Part shown: one piece after another, positions 47,149 to 56,375 of the stretch
Position numbering within the stretch: position 1 is the stretch's first letter
Layout of the letters: each line of letters begins with the position of its first letter
The notes under the pieces: generated by a model
What the model was told of the DNA's origin: nothing
Database searches by the model: none
The model's input: only the letters and a program-made list of their open reading frames with translations
Made by a program: the position numbers and the translations under genes
From: Pseudoalteromonas lipolytica
GTDB lineage: Bacteria; Pseudomonadota; Gammaproteobacteria; Enterobacterales; Alteromonadaceae
Length of the DNA stretch: 64,000 nt
NCBI RefSeq assembly: GCF_001306915.1
Contig: NZ_LJTC01000006.1
Coordinates: 169,650 to 233,649, forward strand
Reading direction: 5' to 3'

Positions 47149-47179
47149 AAAAAAACGCAAAGCATTTTCGCTTTGCGTT
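47149..47179 (-). terminator. Terminator after the exported HAD gene
   Basis: A 10-bp perfect stem (AACGCAAAGC / GCTTTGCGTT) with a 6-base loop; a minus-strand T run follows. Confidence 0.9.
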
Positions 47180-47202
47180 AATTTAAGGGTTTAAATCGTT
47201 TT

Positions 47203-47958
47203 TTACTTTTTCGTTAGTAAAGAGGCTAACTCTTCAAGGTTTTTAACAATGTAATCTGGTTGCTTTGCCAGTGGGTAAAGCGCTTTACCGGGCCTTGCGA
47301 TAAACGCTGTTTGCATACCCGCTTCTTTAGCGCCTGCTACATCCCAGCCGTGAGCAGCAACCATTAAAGCTTCGTGAGGCGCTACATTTAATTGTTCAAG
47401 CAACCACTTGTAAGCGCGCAGATCGGGTTTATACACTTTAATATCTTCAACACTGTAACGGTGAGTAAAGTAATCTGTTAAACCAGCATGTTGGAACTGT
47501 GCTTTTACACCGTTATTTGACGAATTTGTAAAGCTGACCAGTTTGTAGTTTTGCTTTAATTTCGCTAAAGCTGGTTTAACATCGCTATGCGCAGGTAAAG
47601 ATAAAAGCGGTGGCACAATCGCTTGTTTAGCTTGCTCGTTGGTTAACGAAATTTGATTATTACTTGCCACCATCATCAGTGCTGCAACGCCGATTTCACC
47701 AAAGTCATGATAATCATTCGACACCGTACTCACTAAGGAATGATGCAGCATGGTCGAAAACCAAAGTGGTAATAGCTGGGTATTACCATCAAGCGCTTTA
47801 GCGACTGAGCTTTGCATTTGTTCAAGATCAAGCAAGGTTTCGTTGACATCAAACACAATTACTTTTGGTTTTGCTTGGTGTTGAGACTCTGCCATTGTGC
47901 CTCCCGAGTAAGTTAGGGTTACCAATAAAACTAGACTAAAAAATACTTTTTTAAACAT
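47203..47958 (-). CDS. Exported haloacid dehalogenase type II-like protein
   Basis: A 251-aa HAD-superfamily protein resembling type II (S)-2-haloacid dehalogenases. The nucleophile Asp is in VIVFDVNETLLDLEQ, motif II is SFTNSSNNGVK, the motif III Lys is in VEDIKVYKPDLRAYKWL, and VAAHGWDVAGAKEAGMQTAFI is motif IV. Unusually it begins with a clear signal peptide (KKVFFSLVLLVTLTYSGGTMAES), so it should be periplasmic. The gene overlaps the upstream peroxiredoxin-like gene by 8 bases. Dehalogenation is not proved; other small carbon-linked substrates are possible. Confidence 0.85.
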   Translation of the reverse strand: MFKKVFFSLVLLVTLTYSGGTMAESQHQAKPKVIVFDVNETLLDLEQMQSSVAKALDGNTQLLPLWFSTMLHHSLVSTVSNDYHDFGEIGVAALMMVASNNQISLTNEQAKQAIVPPLLSLPAHSDVKPALAKLKQNYKLVSFTNSSNNGVKAQFQHAGLTDYFTHRYSVEDIKVYKPDLRAYKWLLEQLNVAPHEALMVAAHGWDVAGAKEAGMQTAFIARPGKALYPLAKQPDYIVKNLEELASLLTKK

Positions 47959-48604
47959 GATTTAGTGCCTTAACTGCGTTAAGAACATCTAAAGGCTCTG
48001 CTCTTAGAGTGTAATCTTCATGAGCAAATGCAAATTGAATCACTCCTTGGCTATCAATAACGTAAGTTGCTGGTAGTGGTAATTCGTAGCTTTCGTCACC
48101 ATTGGCTTTTGGAATATCTAAACCAAGTTGATCGTAAACTGGGATCAAGCGTTCATCCAAAGTGAATACCAAACCACACTTTTTAGCCAAAGAGTTAGAC
48201 ACATCAGAAAGCACCGTATAAGCTAGCTCGTTTTGCTGTTGGGTAGACAGTGATTCATCAGGTAACTGTGGCGAAACAGCAACTAACTGTGCATTTTGAT
48301 CAGCAAATGCTTGTTGTATATTGTTAAGCGCGCGAAGCTCTAAATTACAATACGGGCACCAACCACCACGGTAAAAACTCAGCACAAGCGGGCCTTTAGT
48401 TAGCAGTTCAGTCGAGCTGATTTGTTTGCCCTTGCTGTCGGGTAATTCAAATGCTGGAAACTTATCACCGACTTTTAAAGCATGTTCACTTAATTGTTCA
48501 GCAATTAGTTTTTCAGTCGTTACATCCATCAAATTTAAGATATCAGCTGGGACATTGGCTTTCTTTTGCACTTCAAAGGCGTCGATTTGGGTTTTTAAAG
48601 ACAT
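47951..48604 (-). CDS. Peroxiredoxin-like (AhpC/TSA) family protein
   Basis: A 217-aa thioredoxin-fold protein. The active site is SFYRGGWCPYCNLELRAL with Cys-x-x-Cys, which differs from the single peroxidatic Cys of most AhpC proteins and matches the group called peroxiredoxin-like. No signal peptide is seen, so it is cytoplasmic. GGAGC lies 5-9 bases before the ATG at 48602-48604. It is divergent from a LysR gene 97 bases away and coupled to the exported HAD gene. Confidence 0.85.
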   Translation of the reverse strand: MSLKTQIDAFEVQKKANVPADILNLMDVTTEKLIAEQLSEHALKVGDKFPAFELPDSKGKQISSTELLTKGPLVLSFYRGGWCPYCNLELRALNNIQQAFADQNAQLVAVSPQLPDESLSTQQQNELAYTVLSDVSNSLAKKCGLVFTLDERLIPVYDQLGLDIPKANGDESYELPLPATYVIDSQGVIQFAFAHEDYTLRAEPLDVLNAVKALNHV

Positions 48605-48701
48605 ACATGCTCCAATCATTTTTTACAATTAGTAGCAAGTATAGAGTTTTAAATATTTATATATACAATACAAAACTGAAACCTAAATTCGAAAATATTG
48701 A

Positions 48702-49586
48702 ATGAAAGCCATGTACAGTTTATGTGATTTAGAAACCTTTATTGCCATAGTTGAAAACCAAGGTGTAGTTGCCGCCGCTAAAGCTCAGGGCCTCTCACCA
48801 GCTACGGTAAGTCATCGCTTAAGTAAGTTAGAAAAAGCATTAAGTACTGTATTGTTGTTTCGTGATAGTCGGCGAATACGCTTATCACCAGCAGGAGAGC
48901 TGTTTTATCAACGTGCTGGTGCCATTTTAGAGGCCTTGTATGATGCAGAGCATCAAATTGGCGCACGGGGCTCAGCAGTGACAGGGCTTTTACGAGTCAC
49001 TATGCCGCCTTGGGTATTTTCAAAATTTGTGATGCCTGAGCTTGGCCACTTTGAACAGCAATTTCCCGACTTAAAACTCGATTTTATGATCACAGACCAA
49101 TTTGTGAATATTGTGGATGATGCCCAAGATGTGGCTATTCGAGTTGGTCAGTTAGCAGATTCAAACCTGCTTTCTCGTAAGCTTGTTAGTAACTCTCGTA
49201 TTTTGTGCGCAGCACCGAGCTATATTGAAAAATATGGGCAACCTAAGTCGGTGGCTGATCTTAAAGACCATTACTGGGTGTGTTTGCCATGGCAGCGACA
49301 GCTTAAATTTAGCGAAGGCGGGCAAATAGTTAATTATAATGTGAGAACGCGTTTTACTGTATCTAATTCAGATAACATGACACAGGCTGCGATTGCAGGC
49401 CATGGCATAGCGATTAAATCTTATATTGCAATTAAAGAAGATTTAGCCGAAGGGCGGTTAATTGAAGTACTCCCTAATAGCCTTGTTGATGCTGACGCGC
49501 CAGTGTGGTTTTTAAAACCACAAAACAGCCTAGTGACGCGCAAAACAGAGGTTTTTTATGACTTTATGAAATCTTTGTTTACTTAA
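48702..49586 (+). CDS. LysR family transcriptional regulator
   Basis: A 294-aa regulator with an N-terminal helix-turn-helix (DLETFIAIVENQGVVAAAKAQGLSPATVSHRLSKLEKALSTVLLFRD split as residues 9-55) and a C-terminal periplasmic-binding-protein-like effector domain (VTGLLRVTMPPWVF ... HGIAIKSYIAIKEDLAEGRL). It is divergent from the peroxiredoxin/HAD pair and likely controls it, the common arrangement for the family. The intergenic region is AT-rich with no unambiguous T-N11-A dyad that I could single out. An in-frame ATG at 48711 is an alternative start. Confidence 0.88.
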   Translation: MKAMYSLCDLETFIAIVENQGVVAAAKAQGLSPATVSHRLSKLEKALSTVLLFRDSRRIRLSPAGELFYQRAGAILEALYDAEHQIGARGSAVTGLLRVTMPPWVFSKFVMPELGHFEQQFPDLKLDFMITDQFVNIVDDAQDVAIRVGQLADSNLLSRKLVSNSRILCAAPSYIEKYGQPKSVADLKDHYWVCLPWQRQLKFSEGGQIVNYNVRTRFTVSNSDNMTQAAIAGHGIAIKSYIAIKEDLAEGRLIEVLPNSLVDADAPVWFLKPQNSLVTRKTEVFYDFMKSLFT

Positions 49587-49671
49587 GGTACAAAAACTTA
49601 ACAAATGGCTTGTAATTAAACTGAAATCTCGTACCCTAAAGCAATAAAAATATAATAAAGGTGAGTTAAGG

Positions 49672-50232
49672 ATGACAGATCAAACTGGGGTTATCACCGC
49701 TTTTACCGAGATATCGAGCAAGCTTAGGCGCTTTGTATCACGTATCGTCAGCCCTGATGATGTAGAAGATATTGTGCAAGAGACGTTTATAAAAAGTTAT
49801 GAAGCTGATCTTAAGCAAAATATCGAATATACTCACAGTTACATGCTGAAAACGGCTAAGCATTTGGCGCTTAATCATATTGCTAAATGGGACAATAAAT
49901 ACAAAGAATCGTTAGATGAACAACAACAGGTTGAGCATCATATGCGTTCAATGGCACTTGAAGATGAAGTGACTTCTAAAGAGCGTTTTTTGTTTTTTTG
50001 CCGAGTAACTAACGAATTAAGCCCTCAGGTTAAAAAATGTTTTATCTTAAAAAAAGTCTATGGCTTAAGCCAAAAGGAAATTGCAGCTAAAATGGATCTC
50101 AGCGAGAGTACTGTTGAAAAACATATTGCTAAAGGCTTATTGCATGTTCACCGAGCAATGAAATCACACGATGTACAACCTCATACATTTATCCCTACCA
50201 CAGAGTTCACTGCTAAAGAGGTGAACAAATGA
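49672..50232 (+). CDS. FecI-type ECF sigma factor
   Basis: A 186-aa sigma-70 factor of the ECF type. Region 2 is seen in FVSRIVSPDDVEDIVQETFIKSYE, and region 4 in LSPQVKKCFILKKVYGLSQKEIAAKMDLSESTVEKHI. It is followed by a FecR-like gene (4-base overlap) and a receptor with an N-terminal signalling domain, the classic FecI-FecR-FecA arrangement, so it should activate the receptor operon when ligand binds. AAGG is just before the ATG. Confidence 0.92.
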   Translation: MTDQTGVITAFTEISSKLRRFVSRIVSPDDVEDIVQETFIKSYEADLKQNIEYTHSYMLKTAKHLALNHIAKWDNKYKESLDEQQQVEHHMRSMALEDEVTSKERFLFFCRVTNELSPQVKKCFILKKVYGLSQKEIAAKMDLSESTVEKHIAKGLLHVHRAMKSHDVQPHTFIPTTEFTAKEVNK

Positions 50233-51299
50233 GTAATGTTCATCCATTTTCATCAAAAGACATGATTCAAGAGCAAGCGAGTCATTGGGTTAGTGCCATT
50301 GATCGTGGCTTATCTAAAGATGAAGTAAGCCAATTACATATCTGGGCTCATCAAAGTATGGCTCATCAAGAGGCACTGTTTGAACTTGCGACCTTGTGGG
50401 ATGAAATGAGTGTGCTTAATGAGTTAAGTAGTTTGTTTCCTTATAAAGCACCGCAAAAACAACCTGCTGTATTTGGTTTGTCAACCGCTGCTAGCTTTTT
50501 AGTGGTGATGTTGCTTGGTTGTATCATGCTTATCTATTCAAGCTATTGGCAAAGTGAAGAAAATGATTACGCCAAATTTAGCAAAATTTACCGCACTAAA
50601 GTGGGTGAGCAAGCTGAATTTGTGTTACCAGACAGCACTATTGTGCAGCTCAATACCAATACTAAACTTGAAGTTGCTTACACAGGCGATCGTCGTCAAT
50701 TAATTTTGAGTCGCGGTGAAGGGCGCTTTAATGTTGCCAAAGATCCGAGCCGCCCGTTTACGGTTATTGCTGGTGATAAATCATTTACTGCACTTGGTAC
50801 GGTGTTTAATGTTCAGCGAAATACTGCTTCAGACTTAGAGCTTGTGGTGACTGAGGGCAAGGTGATGATTGCTGATCCGAGTACTCAGGTTGATGCCAGT
50901 GATTTTAATCGTTTAAAAGATGCCTCAGATAACAGTGCAGATATTAAAGCACTTCGCGCTAACGTTGTTGTATCTGGTGAGAAAGCACTGATAAAACAAA
51001 GTAAAACTGAGCCAATTAAGCAGTTATCGGTTGATGACGTACAACGTGATTTGGCATGGCAACAAGAAATGCTGATTTTTAATGGCGAGTCTTTAGACGA
51101 AGCTCTGCAAGAGGTGAGTCGTTATACCGCCACACGTTTTGAATTAAATGATCCAGAACTTGCCTCTTTAAAAGTGGCTGGCGTGTTTAAAACTGGTGAC
51201 ATTAAAGGTTTGCTTGATTCTTTACAGGTCAACTTAGGTGTAGAACATCAACGTTTAGGTGAACATCGTGTTAGCTTAACTATCGCTGCAAAAGGTTAG
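50229..51299 (+). CDS. FecR-type inner membrane sigma regulator
   Basis: A 356-aa single-pass protein. The cytoplasmic N-terminus (QASHWVSAIDRGLSKDEVSQLHIWAHQS) is the DUF4880-type sigma-binding part, a transmembrane helix follows at about residues 82-104 (FGLSTAASFLVVMLLGCIML), and the periplasmic part contains the FecR domain (TKVGEQAEFVLPDSTIVQLN ... LSRGEGRFNVAKDPSRPFTVIAG). The C-terminal end (FNGESLDEALQEVSRYT) interacts with the receptor in homologues. It overlaps the sigma gene by 4 bases and precedes the receptor by 8. Confidence 0.92.
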   Translation: MSNVHPFSSKDMIQEQASHWVSAIDRGLSKDEVSQLHIWAHQSMAHQEALFELATLWDEMSVLNELSSLFPYKAPQKQPAVFGLSTAASFLVVMLLGCIMLIYSSYWQSEENDYAKFSKIYRTKVGEQAEFVLPDSTIVQLNTNTKLEVAYTGDRRQLILSRGEGRFNVAKDPSRPFTVIAGDKSFTALGTVFNVQRNTASDLELVVTEGKVMIADPSTQVDASDFNRLKDASDNSADIKALRANVVVSGEKALIKQSKTEPIKQLSVDDVQRDLAWQQEMLIFNGESLDEALQEVSRYTATRFELNDPELASLKVAGVFKTGDIKGLLDSLQVNLGVEHQRLGEHRVSLTIAAKG

Positions 51300-51307
51300 T
51301 TCTGTCT

Positions 51308-54300
51308 ATGAGAATACGCCAATCTAATGATGTTAATTGTGCGCCACTTTCTCGTCACAAAAAATTAATTAAAAAAAAGTTAAATTTACATAGCGGATTT
51401 TTCTTCCTCACTTGTTTGTTTAAATTGCGCAGTAAGCAATTGCCGTTGTTACCTGCCTCTTTTGTTATTTATGGCCTTACAGCAGGCCAAGTAGCAATAG
51501 CGGCTGAAAAACAAATGCTGCAATTTGACATCAAAGCGCAACGAGCTGATTTGGCGTTAATCGAATTTGCAAAGCAAACCGAACAAACAGTCATTTTTTC
51601 TTTCGAATTAGCAAAGCAATATCAAGCGCAATCAGTGTTTGGTTTTTACACCAAACTTGATGCACTGAATGCGATGCTAGAAGGCACTGAGCTCGATGCG
51701 GTTGTTGATCAACAAGGCTTGCTGAGTATAAAACTCAAACAAGTAGATAGGATAGATAATAACATGATCAAAGTATCAGGGGTCAGCGCTGCAGTCGTGC
51801 CATTACTGCTTGCCGCCAATACGCAAGCGTTAGCAGAAGATCAATCAGCAGAACAAAACATCGAAAAAATTGCCGTTGTCGGTAGCCGTGTAGCAGGACG
51901 CTCGGTTGAAGATTTACCGGTTCCGGTTGATATTTTAAGTGCCGAAGCACTCGAGAATACAGGTCAAACAGAAGTTGGCCGTATGCTTCAGGCTATTGCA
52001 CCGTCTTTTAACTTTTCAAGCTCGTCTATCAGTGATGGTACTGATGCACTTCGCCCTGCAACATTACGTGGCTTAGGGCCAGATCAAACCTTAGTTCTTA
52101 TCAATGGTAAACGCCGCCACCAAGCGAGCCTTATTCACATTAATACGTCAGTAGGTCGTGGTACGGCGGGTACCGACATGAATGCTATTCCTGCTGCTGC
52201 AATCAAACGTATTGAAGTATTACGTGATGGTGCTGCTGCGCAATATGGTTCAGATGCCATCGCAGGCGTTATTAATATCGTATTAAAAGACGCTGAAGAG
52301 GGCGGTAAAGCGGCTATTAATTACGGTGAGTACTCAGAGGGCGATGGCGAAACTGTAACTGTTGATTTCAACAAAGGTTTTGCTTTAGGTGATGAAGGTT
52401 ATTTAAATACCACAATCAACTACCGTGACCGTGCGCCGACAAACCGTGCTGGCCTTCATGGCTCATGTCAATTTTACGGCTGTACTGAACTTGATGACGG
52501 TACGCTTTTAGCAGGCGACCCTCGTGAGTTAACGGCACCTCGTGATACGTTTAGAATTGGTGATGCAGATTCACAGCAATTTGCTCTAACCGTTAATACA
52601 GGCTATGAGCTTGCTGGTGGTGAGCTATATGGCTTCATCACTTATTCAAATCGTGAAAACGAATCAGCTGCGTTTTTCCGTCATAACGCAAATGCTAATG
52701 GTAACCCTGTATTACAAGATGGTGATGCAACCATTCCTATGGGTTTCTTACCGAAAATTAATACTGTCATTGATGACGTATCTTATAACTTTGGTTATAA
52801 AAAATCGTTCGATAATGACTCAAGCATTGATTTATCGTACACCTACGGTGAAAACAGCATTGATTACACCACAAGTGACACTATCAACGGCTCTTATGCT
52901 AACTACCTTCGCTATGACCAAGGTTTAACGGCTGATGAAATTCGTGCCACTATTCCGCGTTCAGCATATGCATATGGCCTTGAATTATCGCTTCAAACTC
53001 TAAACCTTGATTACACCAAAGATTACGACAACTTCTCATTAGCACTAGGTGCTGAGCTTCGTACCGATGAGTTCCGTATTCTTGAAGGTAGCGAATACGC
53101 ATACCGTGATTATGACACTGTTGATGGTATGAGCATCTATTCTGGCTTAAATGGCGGTGTAGGTAGTGTTGACGCTGCAAGCGGTACACAAGGTTTTGGT
53201 GGTTCAGATCCGGCATCATCAGTTGATGAGTCGCGCGATGTGATCTCATTCTATATGGATGCAGAAACCTATGTTATCGATGATGTAATTATTTCAGGTG
53301 CGGTACGTTACGATAACTACAAAGGCTTTGGTGATACCGTTAACTTTAAGTTAGCAGGTAACTGGTCTGTCACTGAAGATGTGTCTCTACGTGGTGCATT
53401 AAGCACAGGTTTTAGAGCACCTTCTATGCAACAACTTTACTTTAATAACGTAAGTACACAGTTCGTTGTAGGTGATGATGGCAGCTTAGTGGCTGAGCAA
53501 GTAGGTACGTTTAGAAACGACAGTACCTTAGCGCAATCAATTGGTATTCCTAAGTTAAAAGAAGAAAAATCACAAAACCGTAGTTTAGGTATTGTGTATA
53601 ACGTGACCGACAATATCAATTTAACCATTGACTACTACTCGATTGATATCGACGACCGTATCGTTATTTCTAACCGTTTAGGTAAAGGTTTATCAGATAC
53701 GCTCGATGCTGCACTTGAAAGCTCAGGCGCAGGTGCGGGTCAGTTCTTCTTAAATGGTGCCGACACAGAAACAGAAGGTGTTGATTTAGTTGCTACATGG
53801 AACACAGAAGGCCTTGGCGGCACGCTAGATTTCACCTTTGCTGCTAACTTTACTAAAACAGATGTAGTTGATTTATTCACGCCATCAGGCAGTGGTCTTG
53901 AAACTATTCCGGTAGAAGATGTGTTTTCTGCCCAAGAAACGTCAATTATCGAAGAATGGCAACCTGAAGACCGCATTAACTTAAGCGCGCTTTACCGCTT
54001 AGAAGATTGGACTGTAAACCTATCTTTAAACCGTTACGGCGAATACACAGTTGAAGATGGTGGCCGTCAAACATACGGTGCTGAAATCTTAACTGATGTT
54101 AAAGTTAACTATTTCTTTAACGAAAACCTATCATTTAACATTGGTGCAAATAACTTATTTGATGTTTACCCAGATAAGAACACCATTGGTAATTCACGCT
54201 CGGGTACGATTGTTGATGCTAGCGGCAACACAATTGTTTCAAGCCCTGGTGTATTCACTTACTCACGTCGTTCAGCACCATTTGGTTTTAACGGTGCGTA

Positions 54301-54331
54301 CTACTACGTAGGTGCAGAGTACAAGTTCTAA
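51308..54331 (+). CDS. TonB-dependent receptor with N-terminal STN signalling domain
   Basis: A 1007-aa receptor. After a long N-terminus with a hydrophobic stretch (residues 47-66), the STN (secretin/TonB N-terminal) domain is at about 68-145 (LQFDIKAQRADLALIEFAKQ). Unexpectedly a second signal-peptide-like segment begins at an internal Met153 (IKVSGVSAAVVPLLLAANTQALAEDQ), followed directly by the TonB-box region and plug (VEDLPVPVDILSAEALENTGQ ... ALRPATLRGLGPDQTLVLINGKRRH) and a full barrel ending YYVGAEYKF. Role: ligand uptake plus signalling to the FecR/ECF pair. Substrate unknown. Confidence 0.9.
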   Translation: MRIRQSNDVNCAPLSRHKKLIKKKLNLHSGFFFLTCLFKLRSKQLPLLPASFVIYGLTAGQVAIAAEKQMLQFDIKAQRADLALIEFAKQTEQTVIFSFELAKQYQAQSVFGFYTKLDALNAMLEGTELDAVVDQQGLLSIKLKQVDRIDNNMIKVSGVSAAVVPLLLAANTQALAEDQSAEQNIEKIAVVGSRVAGRSVEDLPVPVDILSAEALENTGQTEVGRMLQAIAPSFNFSSSSISDGTDALRPATLRGLGPDQTLVLINGKRRHQASLIHINTSVGRGTAGTDMNAIPAAAIKRIEVLRDGAAAQYGSDAIAGVINIVLKDAEEGGKAAINYGEYSEGDGETVTVDFNKGFALGDEGYLNTTINYRDRAPTNRAGLHGSCQFYGCTELDDGTLLAGDPRELTAPRDTFRIGDADSQQFALTVNTGYELAGGELYGFITYSNRENESAAFFRHNANANGNPVLQDGDATIPMGFLPKINTVIDDVSYNFGYKKSFDNDSSIDLSYTYGENSIDYTTSDTINGSYANYLRYDQGLTADEIRATIPRSAYAYGLELSLQTLNLDYTKDYDNFSLALGAELRTDEFRILEGSEYAYRDYDTVDGMSIYSGLNGGVGSVDAASGTQGFGGSDPASSVDESRDVISFYMDAETYVIDDVIISGAVRYDNYKGFGDTVNFKLAGNWSVTEDVSLRGALSTGFRAPSMQQLYFNNVSTQFVVGDDGSLVAEQVGTFRNDSTLAQSIGIPKLKEEKSQNRSLGIVYNVTDNINLTIDYYSIDIDDRIVISNRLGKGLSDTLDAALESSGAGAGQFFLNGADTETEGVDLVATWNTEGLGGTLDFTFAANFTKTDVVDLFTPSGSGLETIPVEDVFSAQETSIIEEWQPEDRINLSALYRLEDWTVNLSLNRYGEYTVEDGGRQTYGAEILTDVKVNYFFNENLSFNIGANNLFDVYPDKNTIGNSRSGTIVDASGNTIVSSPGVFTYSRRSAPFGFNGAYYYVGAEYKF

Positions 54332-54364
54332 ACTCCCTTTAGATTCCTTTATTATTTAACTTGC

Positions 54365-54387
54365 AAAGGGCCGTTAGGCCCTTTTTT
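54365..54387 (+). terminator. Terminator after the ECF/FecR/receptor operon
   Basis: An 8-bp stem (AAAGGGCC / GGCCCTTT) with a 4-base loop followed by T. Confidence 0.88.
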
Positions 54388-54438
54388 AATGCAGTCATAA
54401 AAACTTCACTTTTTTTATCAACATAAATCCCTAATAAT

Positions 54439-54456
54439 ATCTGGACTAGACCAGAT
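54439..54456. promoter_or_regulatory. Probable PhnR operator upstream of phnW
   Basis: Palindrome ATCTGG-ACTAGA-CCAGAT, ending 17 bases before the phnW start codon and overlapping a likely -10 element (TAATAT, 54435-54440). An identical copy lies before the TonB receptor gene of the same locus (63365-63382). The central TGG-N6-CCA form resembles known sites of HutC/GntR phosphonate regulators such as PhnF (TGG...CCA inverted repeat). PhnR, encoded here, is of that subfamily. Confidence 0.75.
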
Positions 54457-54473
54457 TTTAGGCGATATTAAAA

Positions 54474-55568
54474 ATGAATGAATATTTACTGTTAACTCCT
54501 GGCCCATTAACAACATCGGACAGTGTAAAACAATCGATGTTAAAGGATTGGTGTACATGGGATGACGATTATAACTTAGGTGTTGTACAGGCTATTCGCA
54601 GCAAACTTGTAACTTTGGCCACTAAAAGTTCTGACTATACGTGCACATTAATGCAGGGCAGTGGCACTGCGAGTGTAGAAAGTGCTTTAGGTAGTTTAGT
54701 CGCAAATGAACATAAGTTATTAATAATAAACAATGGCGCATATGGTAAACGGATGGCAGAAATTGCCCAGTATTTAGGTGTTGACCATTGTGTTTTAAAT
54801 TACACTGAAACTCAGCTACCAAGCTGTGACGACATTGAAAAAACACTCTTGAGTGATGAAAACATTAGTCATGTTGCAATGGTGCACTGCGAAACGACGA
54901 CCGGCATGCTAAACCCAGCAAAGCAAGTGGGCGAACTATTATCACGCCATAACAAAGTGTATATTTTAGACGCAATGAGCAGCTTTGGTGGCGTACCGTT
55001 TGACTTAGCAGATTGGCACATTGATGTAATGATTAGCTCATCTAATAAGTGTATTCAAGGTGTTCCAGGTTTTGGCTTTGTAATTTGCAAGCGAGAGTTA
55101 ATTGAAGAATCACAGGGGGTTGCACGTTCGTTGTCACTTGATTTACATGCACAGTGGCAGTGTATGGAGAACAACCTAGGTAAATGGCGTTTCACATCTC
55201 CTACACATGTTGTACGCGCATTTCATCAAGCTCTTATTGAATTAGAACAAGAGGGGGGTGTTGCAGCACGTCATAAGCGTTATAAAGACAATCAGCAACT
55301 TTTAGTCACTGCGATGAGAGAGTTAGGTTTTCAAACGCTCTTAGATGATAGCTTACATTCACCGATTATCACCTCATTTTATTCTCCAACAGCGAATGGG
55401 TATGACTTTAAAGAGTTTTACTTGTTGCTTAAAAACCAAGGGTTTGTGATTTACCCAGGTAAGGTGTCAGATGCTGACTGCTTTAGAATTGGCAATATTG
55501 GTCATGTGTTCGAAAACGATATTACACGTTTAATTAAAGCAATATCAAACAGCAGATATTGGTTATAA
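54474..55568 (+). CDS. phnW: 2-aminoethylphosphonate-pyruvate transaminase
   Basis: A 364-aa PLP enzyme that converts 2-aminoethylphosphonate plus pyruvate to phosphonoacetaldehyde plus alanine. It shows the family start [43 protein letters not shown], the cofactor region [16 protein letters not shown], and the PLP lysine in [16 protein letters not shown] (Lys192). Its product is the substrate of phnX, encoded on the opposite strand in the same locus. It has its own copy of the presumed PhnR operator and a strong terminator. Confidence 0.93.
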   Translation: MNEYLLLTPGPLTTSDSVKQSMLKDWCTWDDDYNLGVVQAIRSKLVTLATKSSDYTCTLMQGSGTASVESALGSLVANEHKLLIINNGAYGKRMAEIAQYLGVDHCVLNYTETQLPSCDDIEKTLLSDENISHVAMVHCETTTGMLNPAKQVGELLSRHNKVYILDAMSSFGGVPFDLADWHIDVMISSSNKCIQGVPGFGFVICKRELIEESQGVARSLSLDLHAQWQCMENNLGKWRFTSPTHVVRAFHQALIELEQEGGVAARHKRYKDNQQLLVTAMRELGFQTLLDDSLHSPIITSFYSPTANGYDFKEFYLLLKNQGFVIYPGKVSDADCFRIGNIGHVFENDITRLIKAISNSRYWL

Positions 55569-55585
55569 AGAATGTTCACCCGTGT

Positions 55586-55613
55586 AAAGGCTTTGTTTAA
55601 CAAAGCCTTTTTT
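55586..55613 (+). terminator. Terminator between phnW and phnR
   Basis: A 10-bp stem (AAAGGCTTTG / CAAAGCCTTT) with a 5-base loop and following T run, placed between convergent phnW and phnR. Confidence 0.85.
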
Positions 55614-55624
55614 AATTTATTGCC

Positions 55625-56311
55625 TTAGTGACCTTCTACAGTCATTTCAATAGCATTATGCAACCAATACTCAATATTGTAATCCACTAAACTGCCTAGT
55701 TCATCAAAGCGTTTACGAATAACTTTTAAACAGGGTGTACCACTATTTTTTTGCAATACCTGCGCTACATCGTCAGGAAGGACAGTCACACTAATTGCGC
55801 ACTGCTCATTGACTACATTTGTTGCGTATTGATTTGCCATTATTTGTGTTATCGAGCCATTTAGGTTGTGCTCAGCAAGGCTATCAAAACGCGCAGCATC
55901 ACAAAAAATATCTTCAAACATCACTAAGCGCTCATCAAGGCTGCGGGCACGCTGCAAATGGTGCAAAGTGGATGCAGAAAATTCTGCTTTTAAATCATGA
56001 TTGCTAATTTCTTGATGGCTAATCACTTGGGTATCAGCAACAAAGCCTTGCTGTTTTGCAAGTTCATAAAAATTTACTTTAGTGGCAGGATTCCACTTAA
56101 GTTTTGTTGGTGTTACAAACCAACCACGGCGCGTTTGGCTATAGATCAATCCTTCAGCTTCTAAACGAAGTAGTGCCTCACGGACTGTAATACGGGTCGA
56201 GTTAAATTGTTCTTGTAACAAACGCTCAGAAGGGAGTTTGTCACCCGTGTTCAGAGTCCCTTCGCTTAGTAATTGATGTATGTAATTTCTTATTTGTTGA
56301 TATAAAAGCAT
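55625..56311 (-). CDS. phnR: Phosphonate utilisation GntR/UTRA regulator PhnR
   Basis: A 228-aa GntR-family regulator of the HutC type. Winged helix-turn-helix: YQQIRNYIHQLLSEG then GDKLPSERLLQEQFNSTRITVREALLRLEAEGLI (residues about 5-65). The C-terminal UTRA effector domain ends with GTPCLKVIRKRFDELGSLVDYNIEYW. Context with phnW and phnX supports PhnR. It is the last gene of the minus-strand operon, giving likely autoregulation through the operator at 63365-63382. An inverted repeat GCTAAA-N6-TTTAGC lies just before its ribosome binding site (56325-56342). Confidence 0.87.
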   Translation of the reverse strand: MLLYQQIRNYIHQLLSEGTLNTGDKLPSERLLQEQFNSTRITVREALLRLEAEGLIYSQTRRGWFVTPTKLKWNPATKVNFYELAKQQGFVADTQVISHQEISNHDLKAEFSASTLHHLQRARSLDERLVMFEDIFCDAARFDSLAEHNLNGSITQIMANQYATNVVNEQCAISVTVLPDDVAQVLQKNSGTPCLKVIRKRFDELGSLVDYNIEYWLHNAIEMTVEGH

Positions 56312-56375
56312 ACCGTGCCTTTTTGCTAAATACAGCTTTAGCTTAACTGATAATAAAGGGATTTATAACGTTTGA

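Noticed and set aside
54439..54456. Operator palindrome as part of a mobile element or repeat family
   Set aside because: Only two copies seen, both at promoters of the same pathway with the same relation to start codons; flanks differ beyond 20 bases.
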